Assembly (NCBI GenBank): GCA_963854835.1
Contig: OY978525.1
Span: 121,083,240-121,147,239 of the forward strand
Direction of reading: 5' to 3'
DNA length: 64,000 nt
DNA from: Megamerina dolium
Lineage: Eukaryota > Arthropoda > Insecta > Diptera > Megamerinidae
Shown piece after piece: positions 1 to 11,700 of this stretch. The number at the start of each line of letters is the position of its first letter. Within the stretch, counting starts at the first letter, position 1. A model generated the notes under the pieces. It had not been told where the DNA came from. It searched no databases and saw only the letters and a list, made by a program, of their open reading frames with translations. The translations under genes and the position numbers were made by a program.

Positions 1-2225
1 GTGCTGGTGCTGGGACTGAACTTTTACTTTGTGCTTGTTTAATCATTTGAGTAACAAAACTGTTGCAGAGAAACGATGTATTTTATGAAATTCAATTTGA
101 ATGTAGTCCAATTACATTAAAAACCCACCTATGTATTAATGACATTTTACTATGTACCGTCAGACTGTCCAAGACCACCATTGAGAATGGCACCGATGGT
201 AGTTGAGCACCACCAGCGGATTTCGTATTCAAAGCTTCCACCAATGTGTTCATGTGACGTGCAAAATATTCCTGATTCGTCGAATATGCATTACATATTA
301 GTATTATACGATAATCATTACCCAAACTCATGGACATCATTGTGCTGGGCATAACTAAATGTTGCAGAAAGCTGAAATGATACAACACCCACATTTGAGC
401 AAATTACAAATTCAATGGGGAATTTCTTAAGACAACGTACTCGTGATGATTTTTCAATGCAATCGGTATATGACGATTTATATTCATATTTTCCACACGT
501 GCCTTCTTCATGAGATGTATCCAAATGCATATTGGAGCCATTTGCCGCAACGACGAAGACTTGTTGCAATCCGGCAATTTTAAAGGCTCTTGTTCCGGAT
601 ATAACAAATCGAATAATTTAAACATTGGCAAAAAATTCGCAATCGGATTCTTTTGTATGCTGCCAGAAATGAATTGCAATAAAATCCACATTAATTGATC
701 GCGTCCCTTGCGAAGTTCTTTCTTCGAAAGCTACAATTGTAAGGGAAATCTACATTAAAATCGATCTTGGAAATCGGTTCATCGCAAAAACAAGAAAATA
801 GTATACCTTTTCGTATAGCGCCAGAACTATATGCATAAAACTAACGAATTGAAAGAGCACAAAATATATCAGCTGTGATGATAGATGCAACCAAACCCAT
901 TCGTTATGCGATATTTGCTCTTCGCATACATTAAAACCACTACCCGCTGTAGTATCATTCGTTTCGGTCATCTCCATGGCTGTTATGATCAAATTAACCA
1001 GTTGCTCTTCGAGAGCATTACAACGTTGCTTTTGTTGTTTTTGCAAATTCAACATAACCGACACCATATCCTTCGAATATGGTTGATCCAATACGTAACG
1101 CAACAATTTTGTTTGTTCCGCCAACAATTCCGGCTCATAAGGTAGACTACCCTTGAAATTGAATTTAAGTGTATTATGATCCAATTTCCATGAATTCATC
1201 ATATGATCTGCATAACCGATATGCTCAACAATTGGTAGCATATGCGAGTGGCCTATGATGGATACCATTTGGGCAGTATTGCGAAATTCTTCAACAAAAT
1301 CAGTCATCAGCTTGTTAATTTTCTACGGAAGAAGTAATTGCAATTAAAATTTTCATGCATATATGCAAAGAGATATTTACCCAATGATATGGAAATGGTT
1401 TCATAATTTCATTAGCTATAAAATATGCCGGAAGCAGACAATTATTACGATCAAATATAAAACGTATGGTATCTTCGAGCGCCAATAACTGAGGTAAGTA
1501 GGTTACATTAATATTTAAGGGAAATGACTGCGCTTTATCTCGGCACACCTGCAATAGTCGTAGATTTGAATTGATTAAGAATTGCTAATGTGGTATTACG
1601 ATCAACGATACCTTCATAATTTCACGTACACCCTTATAATCAACATTAACTATAACCTTTTTGATTAATTTGAAACTTTCAATCCAAAAGTTCTTATTCT
1701 CATATACCAGCTTGTCACAAAGTAGAATCTTATCACATAATAACCTACGGAAGAGGTAAATAAAATTCAATTAATATGTTAATACAATTTAATAGTTAGT
1801 CGTACTTTGCTGTAATTAAATGTTCCTCTACTAATTTGCCCAATGTAGACATTAGCACCCCTATTTGACTATAGTTAGTTGCAATTGCAACTTGTTGCAG
1901 ATACTGCCGCACCACACCTTCCTTATTATCTTGCTGCACATTGGCAAACGAACTTACTGCAATGCCAAATGCAATTTGTGTAATTACAATATTTTAAATA
2001 ACTGAAATCACTATTATTACCAATATCCTTAGTAAATTTAGTTGCTTTCTCTTGTTCTCCCTCGGCCTTGTATACGATAACACTAAGAAAAGCCTCTTCG
2101 ATTGGCTCGACTTTCTAAACATGCACACAACAAATGTATTCATAAATAGAATCGATTGTTTTCGTATTGCAATTGGGTTAGCATTGACTTACCATATAAT
2201 CAGTTACTATATTATGCACTTCCAT
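1..2225 (-). CDS. MED23: Mediator complex subunit 23, N-terminal 562 residues (partial)
   Basis: Encodes a tail-associated Mediator subunit that links transcription activators to RNA polymerase II in the nucleus. Nine coding exons can be joined in frame: 2225-2193, 2114-2021, 1956-1806, 1744-1612, 1548-1381, 1322-807, 730-441, 371-129 and 59-1, all with GT..AG borders. Family-matching stretches include VNVDYKGVREIMK, RNNCLLPAYFIANEI, DQPYSKDMVSVMLNLQKQ, WILLQFISGSIQKN, LFDLLYPEQE, ICNAYSTN and LDSLTVHSKMSLIH, in the same order as human MED23. The start ATG at 2225 gives MEVHNIVTDYM, aligning with the human N terminus; an in-frame ATG nine bases upstream (2234) would add MHT. The gene runs off the left edge; the family is about 1,350-1,450 residues, so roughly 60% is missing. 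The exon 441-730 donor at GA/gtacgt was chosen because it alone restores the HHDFLQ reading frame. Confidence 0.95.
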
Positions 2226-4485
2226 GGTGTGCATGAATTTATTTATACGCTTATTCACTAAATTTACAAATTTTTATCCTCCAGACGCAGACGATTCCAC
2301 GCAAAGCAATGTAAACAAATTACTACCGTTGTTGTGACAGTGAATAATCTAGAGTTGCCAACCACACGTTGAATTACGGCAATGCAATTTATTCTTTGAT
2401 TGAAGTGCGAAAAATACTAAATATCAGGGAACTTCAATAATAAGGTACAGTACGCTGAATTGTATGACTTCATATAAATGTTCTTATATGGAGAATAATA
2501 CATAAAGTTCTATTTCTCCAAGTGTTGCACGCGATATAATAACTTCATTCGCGTATTTTACTAGTAAAATTTCTCTATTAACACAATTCAAGATCGTAAG
2601 AAAAATCTTCTCTAAAAATAAGAAAAAAGTATAAAGTACTCGAAAGGAATATTTATAAGAGTTACCAGTAAACTACATGAAATGTCGAACCAGCTGTTTT
2701 ATTTCTTCAGTGCTGTCACCAGTAAGAACAGCTGCTTACGAATTCTTACTAGCAGAAATTCTACCAGTAAAAGTTATCAAGAATTATCGCATACACATTT
2801 CCAATAAGAAATCATTGTCCAATTATAGAAGGTCACATAATAAATGCAAAAAAAAAATTCCTAGTATCCCGTCACTTTTTTAGCGCCATGTTTGTTTGGT
2901 AGGAAAAAAGACCAACGAAAGAAAACGAAAAAAGTGCTGTCATTGAGTACGATAATTAATGGTATTTATTATGAAAAAAATAAGTAAACTTGTTTGAAAA
3001 TTAACAAAAAGTATTTATAAAATATGTTTTTCTTGATAAAAAGTGGTTTGCAATAGTCAAATCGCTAACAAATCACAACGATAATGTGAACGAAGAATGA
3101 AATGTAATTAAAACGAAGAATATCGAAAGCACTACGTATTCAGCAGCCACACACTATTTCTCAAATTCAATTACAAATACAACAATCGGTAATTACGTGA
3201 CCATTTATAAAACTATTGCATAGCGAAGGGGCCTAATATTTCTGGCAGATAAACATTTTGATAATAATTTTAGATGTATTATACTTGTAACACTCATCTA
3301 CAATGGTTATTCTAAAATGTTCGCAATAGCTAAGTAAGGTCTGGTAAAATTTATACAATTATGGTTGTAAGCAGATTAACTGAACTAGCAAAAAGATGGC
3401 CTCTGCAGTGAAAGTGGTGATAATGTCTGCAACTGGATCGAACTGAACTCGGCGACGAGTAAAACTTTATTGAAATATATATTATAAAAATAAAACGTAA
3501 AAGATTTCATCAAAAGTTGCACAAGTCAATTCATTTTTATTACTCCGAGCAAAAATGAAACCACAACACAAGGTAAATCTAATTATTTCATTTACATTTG
3601 CTTTTGTTGATTGTCAAAATAGAAATAGATTGAAATCGACAACTGCGTTATTTGTCGTCGTGTTCCAATGTCGCAGTGTACAACTAGTACATCAACGTAA
3701 TGTTACCTTTTTATGTGAAATTTTATTATACTCAATATCATTTTTCAGAATGTCTTCTTTTCCCTAAAAATTTGACATTTTTTCTGACTTGTCTAATATA
3801 AATTCGTCCGTTTTTATTTTCATTTCAAAAACTAAAACGCTTTTAAGCAGGTTACCATCAGAAAATTTAATATTATAATATCACCTGCTTGGATATTGAA
3901 TGTTGAATTATTTCAGAGCAACATTTTTTTTTTTCGTGAAAGAAAACGTTATAAGCTTGAAACTTAATGTTTTCAACTCCCTATTATATAAAAAAAAAGT
4001 GCACAAGATGTAACGTCATTTTAGTTTCTGTTTTATGTTACAATTTATATACAACTGGCCCAGAAACAAAGTGCCGACTTACAGTGTCAGTTTTCGCTTC
4101 CAGTGGTAATTTATTGACAGTTATGGAAGTTATATGTATTGAGATCATATTCACCATTGTGTATAAGAGTAAAAATATGCCTTTTGTCGATATTGGAATA
4201 TAGCTAATGAGTTTAGTGCGACGTAATGAGGAAATTGTCAATATTCCTACCACTTTGTTGATTGCGCGATGATTATGGCATATTAGATGTTGCCAACTAC
4301 ATACGAATCCATAAGCAAATTGTCGTTATTTTGTATATTTTTCAAACGATCAACACCACTAATTTTAAATGGCTATTGACAAATAAAAAAAAATGCTTGG
4401 CATATTTATTATTTAATTTATATAAAACAAAGAATATATATTATTTAATTTGTATAAAAAAAAAGAGCTACCAGTATTGGATAAT
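2226..4485. other. Intergenic region between MED23 and the small membrane-protein gene
   Basis: AT-rich DNA between two divergently arranged genes, so it should hold both promoters. I see no convincing coding exon. About 3603-3680 carries a roughly 60-bp segment that recurs diverged at 44245-44305 and, inverted, near 43820-43870. It is therefore probably the end of a dispersed foldback element. The rest is low-complexity AT sequence. Confidence 0.5.
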
Positions 4486-5078
4486 ATGGATCATAAGGTG
4501 TGGCATAAACCATTGCATAAACGCAAAATAGTAAGTAATCAATTTTATGGAACTGCGTACATATCTCTAATGCATGGATATTTTTTACAGTGGAAAAGCA
4601 TGTCGCCGTTGAATAAAATCGTTTATTATATGCAACCATTTGTGCAACATTTATTGGATGTTTGGTTCCAACCATTGCCATTTCCGACATTGCTTAAAGT
4701 AATTTACTCAGTGATTTTGTTATTTTTCATACTGCTGCCTATATTATATCCCAGTGCCATATGTCTTGGTACCTACGCTATAATGCAATTTATTTTGGAA
4801 AGGTCGATGAAATATGTTGTGATAAAAAAAGAAACTACCATTCTACCGTGAATCTAATAATTACTTTCAGGCACTTTGGCATCGAGTTTTCATATAAATG
4901 GGATATACTTGGCTATGCACAACGCATATATTATTTTCAGGTGGTCAATGAGAAATACTTGCTCTTTCTAAATCTCTATATAGAACGATGGCGATTACTT
5001 GGTGCAGCTATTGCATCATCAATTGATTATATACGTCTAACTATATGGCTGTTGAGTGGTAAGCCCCTGCAATATTAG
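4486..5078 (+). CDS. Small membrane protein of unknown family, three exons
   Basis: I do not recognise this protein. Three exons join in frame: 4486-4530, 4591-4802 and 4871-5078, giving 154 residues ending in SGKPLQY and a TAG. A basic N terminus (WHKPLHKRKI) precedes a long hydrophobic stretch (about residues 43-80, with LLFFILLPILYPSA) that could form one long helix or a hairpin. A second, weaker hydrophobic segment (LLGAAIASSIDYIRLTIWLL) lies near the C terminus. Aromatic residues are frequent (YYMQPF, YKWDILGY, RIYYFQ). Intron 1 is exactly 60 nt and has no in-frame stop, so its retention would insert 20 residues. The exon 2 donor AG/gtcgat is weak. The gene is convergent with Rme-8 and about 0.7 kb from its stop. 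An in-frame, spliceable structure supports a real gene, but expression is unproven. Confidence 0.6.
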
Positions 5079-5792
5079 ATAGTGGAAGACATACGTGACA
5101 TACATATTTCCATTTAGAAATGATGGATTCGTAACTACTACGCGCAACCTGCGCAATATTGAACACATGAACCATATAAATTAAATTCCAACAGAATTCG
5201 TTTATTTACGCGTTTTTTATCACTTTACGAATACATGTTGATGTACAATATTTGTGTATGAATGTTTATGTGTGTCTGTGTGTGTGTGCATTTATAATAA
5301 TTGTTACATTTTTTTTTTGGGACATATAAATATAAAAATTCTCATTTATATATACGTGGATTTGTTACTTATGTCATTTCTGATCTCACAAATTACATAT
5401 TTCAAAGTGAATGCCCATCATCACATACAATAAATTACATAATTTGAAGAAACAAATACCTACAATACACAATAAAATCAATAAACTGCATAATTCCAGT
5501 GGATAAGGTGAGGAAAATAATGTTCTAATAACAATATACATACATAATTACTCTACGTGTCGCATAAAAATGATATACAAATAAGAGATATGCAGAAAAA
5601 GAAACTCAAATTGCTAATGTGCGAAAAATTTCAATATTCCATATTCTATATCTGTATATACATATGCATATAGATAGATGTGTGTAAGTAAAAGTGTGTG
5701 TATATGCAAAAATATACTATATCTATATATATTTATGTATGTATATACAACAGAATAAACTGTAGCAGTTTATTATGTGGCACAAGTGCTTT
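5079..5792. other. Convergent 3' flanks of the small gene and Rme-8
   Basis: Short AT-rich region between two stop codons facing each other, expected to be mostly 3' UTR. A minus-strand AATAAA (tttatt on +, about 5770) lies close downstream of the Rme-8 stop. TG/TA microsatellite-like tracts occur at about 5274-5290 and 5660-5750. I see no further gene. Confidence 0.5.
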
Positions 5793-8700
5793 TTAGTCAA
5801 TGGGCGGTCTGGCCGATGGATCATCACGATCGATTGGTGGCGGTGAGGTAAGCACTTCAACACTTGCTGCTGGCGCTTGTGTCAAATAGCCAGCGGTAGG
5901 ATTGATACCTGAAAATATTCCAAATTTGGCAATATGACAATGAGATGAGCAACTGAATACACATATGTGTGAATTAATGCACTTACCAGTCAGATAACCT
6001 CTGACATTTGTATCAGTTATAAATAAGTCATGTCGCTGATCTTTAAATTCAGACCACACTGGATGTTTGAGTAAAAGCTGTGTAACGCGATCGCCATAAT
6101 TGAGATTATGTGTCATGCCCTTGAGTGCAGAAACTATTTGCGCCTTAACTGCAGATGCATTATCGACATACTCCAAGCGACTATCGAGCAAACCGAGCAG
6201 AAAAGGTATAAGGCCCACTTCCAGCGATTGACTGATGAGTGAATCCTGAATTGATACATTATTAGTTGTACTGTGTACTATTACTACACACTACTACTGT
6301 GTAGTTGGCGATACATACATGTTTATATTTAAATAGACGGCTTAATGTTTCGCATGATTTCTCAACACATTCCCTATGATGTTCCATGCATTTCTTCAGT
6401 GGTAAAATGCATTCCGTCTGAGAGACAGCACTCACACAAAACTGCACAAATAAAGTGAGATTAGGAAATAATAATACATACGCGGCAAAAATCTAAATAT
6501 AACAATAACCTCGGATAGTGACAACTGATGTAATACTGAGAGGGTATTTTTTGGTTGCACCGACAATAGATTGAACAATTTCGGTATATGTCCCAAATTT
6601 GGTATATCATCGGCAAGATTTGGTTGAGAACGTAATAGCTCTACGAGCGCCGTCGTTGATAATTCTAAAACATCCTTCTGTAAATAGCAGGGATGACAAA
6701 TTATTCAAGCCATGTATGTCGAGTCATATGTACTACCTCAGTGGAACTTTTACTAATTTGGTCCACAACAAAGTCCAACAAATCGGATAGGAATTGTTTT
6801 GGTTTGCGCAACGTCCAAGCTGGATTCTGTACAAACAGCCGCAAATAGACGCCAGCTACAATAATCTCATTTGACACAATATCCTTAAGAATTTCAGGAT
6901 CTTTCCACACATGTTTCGAATTGAGTTTTTGCACTCGATAAAATCTGTCAAGAAAAATGCATAGATTAAAACTATAGACAACACGCTGCCACACCGGATT
7001 ACAAACCTTTCACACATTTCAGCAACGGCATCACAGACATTGGAACGTGTGTTGTCGTTCCAAATCAATTCGGGATGTTCGTGTATCGATTCGAATAACT
7101 GAACTGACGTTTGTGGTGACTCAATCATGGCATCAACAAACAGTGGTGGCAAAAATTTCGATATTGTTATACGCACTTTCGGTCCACTCAAACGATCTGC
7201 ACTCATTTTCGCCATTATTTCAGCGCACATTTCCCGAATTTGTGGATTTCGCGAGTTACTGAACAAATCGAGTAAATAAATGACAGCGCCTTTCTGTTGT
7301 GCCTCCTTGATCATCTCCTGAACATTCATTAGGCTCGAGAGTGTCTCCAGAACTTTCACTTGGCTGGCATTTATTTCAGTGTCTCTAAGTGCAACCAAAT
7401 AACTGCCGAGTGTCTCACACGCAGCAATTTCTGAAACGCAATCCTTATTGCGCGACACCAAAGCAACAACTTCCAGTGCAACCGCTTTTAAGATGGCATT
7501 CTAAAATGAAGAGAATTTAATAAATAAGCCCAAGGTCAACAACAATATCAAAAATTACATCCGAGAATAGATTATTGGCCAAAAAGCCGAATATCGTATC
7601 GAAATTGCCTATACACTGAATTTCGACTTCTTCGTTGGCTTTGACGACAGCAATGAGCGCACGCAACACCATCACAATATGCTCCTGCAGATGGGCGTCA
7701 TTGGCGAAATCATATTTATACTGCTTTTGCGTTTTGGCTTGTTTCACCAATGAATCCGATTCCAGCTTCTTGCGTATCTTCGAACGATTGTATGCATTGA
7801 GCACTTCATCGAATGTACTACCACCACCACTCTGTGCCTGTTGCTGATATTGTGGATGATTGGGTGCAAGTGTTGGCGTGAGTATACCATCTCGACCAAC
7901 ACGTGCTGCTGCTGCTGCTGCCGCCATTTTGGTATTTCCCACTGATGATGCTACACTATTTTTGGCCATTGTCAGATAGTGATAGGCTTGTTTCAAGTAC
8001 TCCAGCAAATTAATAATAAATTCTTTTGGATTTACTATCGGAAATGTGGGCATATCATTGTAGATTCGTATGAAGACATCACCAATTTTCAATTCATCTC
8101 TTTTAATAGGGAAAGAAACAAATTATGGGCGATTAATATTTTAATCAAATAATCTGATTAATCAAAATCGAAATTGCTCGATTAATCACAATTTCGATGC
8201 GATAATTAATGAAAATTGCTCGATTAATCGCATTTTTGATAATCAACGAAAATTCTGATTAAGCAAATAATTTCTAATAATAACACAAGGCAACAAATTT
8301 TCAAAAATTTTCATATTCACGGCATTTGAAACATCATCCTTATGTAAAATTTTCCCCTGAATCCAAATATGATAGTCCCATATTATTAAAATAGAACGGT
8401 TAATAGTTTAATCAAACAATCTGATTAATCAAAATTGAAATTGCTCGATTAATCACATTTTTGATAATCAACGAAAATTCTGATTAAGCAAATAATTTCT
8501 AATAATAACACAAGGTAACAAATTTTCAAAAATTCTCATATCCTTGGCATTCGAAGCATCAATCTTATGTAAAATTTTATATATGATAGTCCCGTATTAT
8601 TAAAGTAGAACGATTTTCGAGATATTTGAAAATTTCGGTTTTTTTGATTTTGAACTTTCCTATTTATTAAGGTGTGTGCGAGATCGTCAAAATTTTAGGA

Positions 8701-11700
8701 CCTAAATTGATATGACACTCGAATATCACAGCACTGTTTACCTTTTCCATTTCCTTTATTTTTTAAATATTTATTTTGTTCTATTTCAAAACGAAAAATA
8801 ACGCTTATCAAACTTCGCGGTTCTGTGGTAATACAGTTTTAATTTTTTTTCACAGCTAGTATTTAGGTATGAAAAGGTTGGTTGAAAATTTCCTAAATTG
8901 TTTCTATTCACTGCATTATCGATATATTTCTAATAATTTAGGAAAAGTCACAATTTTGACACCAATTTAGGCGAACTCGCACACACCTTAAATTTCTTTT
9001 TTCGAAGCTCGAAAACAGAAATTGTAAAATATCTCGAAAACCGTTCTGCTTTTATAATAAGGGACTCTCATATTTGGATTTAGCGGATACATTGGTTTGA
9101 GGTACCAAATACCGTGGATATTTTTTTTTGTTGGATAGTGTAATTGAACCCCATCAAAATATACACATACTTGTGAGCATCATATTGGAAATCGTTAATT
9201 AGCTCGTAAATCTGTGCAATATCCTCAAACTTCTCCTTGTTCGATGTTGTACATTGGTATTCTAAAAATTCCAGCAGTTGCGCTCTCGTACCATTATCCC
9301 ATATCAAATAGGGATTACGTGTATTGGAATTCAATATTTTCAGCACCTACAATTGATGTACATTGGTAAATTAATGCAAGAATTCAACAACTACTCAACA
9401 ATAATGCCTAACCTCACTAGCACGTTCTTTTGCCAATTTATTTGAAATATACTCGGTAAGTAAACGATCCAGTACTTGCTTTACTATCTTATTCTTTGCC
9501 TCCATTGGTGTGGTAACAATGTGCTTGTGTAGACCGCCATTATTTGATTTTGCATCCTCGTTTGTCGGTGCGATAGTCATATCGGCTGATTTCTCACTGG
9601 CAGTAGAATCTTGTTTTGTTACGGCACCGCTGCTTCTACTGGCAGCCGCAGTTGCCGCAACATTAGCAACGGTTCCCACCTCATTGCCCGATGTTATTGC
9701 CAATGTCTTGCTGTTGGCATTTTGCAAAGGATTATGAGCATTCTGTGTGTAAGCTGATGTTGATGGTGATGCTGCTGTCACATTCATTTTGGATGTTTTC
9801 GCTTGTGCAGCTGCCACAGCTGATGATGATGATTTATCCTCACCTGATTTATTGCCAACGTTTGCAATCGGCTCGAGACCGTAGCCAGCCAATGCAATGC
9901 ACGCCATCACAGACATTTTCGCTAAATTATTAGCCAATTGTTGTTGATTTGTTTTATCACTCGCCCGAACACCACTCTCATCCAGTGTGTAATCGTATTC
10001 GAAGCAAAATAACAGCAATGACCATAGGACGCCATTGCAAACAAGATTACACTGTAGCTCATAATTGTTGGCTGCCAAACTGGTGACCAGACTTACAGAG
10101 AGTGTGTGCTAAAAGAAAAACAAACGTACAAATACTGTAATATACACTGCATTACCATGTAGTTGATTATCTAAATTTTCACAACTTCTACAGTAAGTAT
10201 TAGAAGGACGCCACGACCCTGGCAGATCAATAAATTCTAGGATCCTGTTGCTATACACAGTCCAAGTCGAATGTGATGTTGACAGTTTCCAGCGGAACGT
10301 AGAGCTATACCGCTAGTAATGTCCAGCTCCTAGGCGGACTAGAGTCGGAATGAGAATGTTCTTGATTAACTCACTTACTTCCCGACTGCATGCTCTTGCT
10401 AGCTTGGAACTTATAGTGTTGGATTGGAGCGCTTTTATTACGGACTGGTTGTCAGCAACCTTACCTTGATATGGTTTACAATTATCCAACTTTACTCTCT
10501 AATGGACAGAGCTTTAGTCTGAAAAATCGCTACCGGAAACTAATCGAGTTTGACGATAAAACCTCTGCGCCCGTCCGGCAGTCCATTTTTTGAAACGTTT
10601 GTATAAATCTTGATATTTCGTAAATCCCGTTTAAAATCTACTAATTTTCCATTTGTTTCTCGACCTAAACCTAACCTTAAAGTAGCCGTTAAAATGTAGT
10701 TGAGAGCTTGAGAGCACATTCTACGCCAATTCTGTTAGGATCGTCTTGGATAGCTTTCGTGCTATTATAGAATAGCCCTTTAATATATAAAAAGGCAACC
10801 AGATATATTTTGATATTTTTCTATTGCACGGATAGCCTCATGCAGAGCTCTTTTCGTAAATCTACCATAGAAGTATAAGTGCTAAGGATAAGGATTTAGA
10901 AATTGGGGGTCGTTTAACTACTGATCTGAGATGTGGCTCTATTATTCATTCTATCGTCTAAAGTAAGAACTATGTAAGACTACGACTCCTGACTAATATT
11001 TGGCACCTTTGGAATAAAAACTACTTTGACCGATCTCCAACTGATTGGTAAAAAATCGGATCCCATCTTTATGAATTTCCAAAAACAAAGGGTTGTGATG
11101 GTGGATGCCATAGCTCAGTGGTTAGTGCGTTGGCCTTCTGATCTGTAGGTTGTAGGTTCAATCCCAGCTGAAGCACAACGTGAAGATTTTTCTTTCGATC
11201 GGTCTGCAAGCGATTGACAATTCTTCCAGCAGTAACATTTCGCCATAAAAAGCTTCGAAAAGAGCTCTGTGACGAAGCTCAGAAAAAGTGACGTCGCAAG
11301 AGTTCTGCTGTTCGGAACCGGCTAAAATAAGTAAGTCCCTTCAAATACTATCGTAAATTTAAACGAACAACAGTACTGAAAGAGAAGCTCGACCAAAGGG
11401 ACTTCCGAGGCCTATAAATACCACATATGTTTTTTTAAGGGTTGTGATGTATTGTGAATAGATCGAAGAACACCGTAAAAGGCAATTTCCCCAAACGCCC
11501 GGGCAATTGATATCCATTGTACTAATATCGAAGGGATTACTATGTCCGGGAATTTTTCCGGCATGACTGGGAGAATTCCATCCAAACCAGGCGATTTGAA
11601 TCTAAAGAAGGTGTTGATGGAGTATTCACTTACAAAATTATTTCCAGTCATTGCCTGCAGGTAAAACAAAATTTTATATCGGAAAGATTTTTCTTTCGAA

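Noticed and set aside
11101..11172. A tRNA gene call (A and B boxes present)
   Set aside because: The head lacks a proper acceptor stem partner and is followed by a shared body, with three related copies and a target duplication, so it is a SINE.
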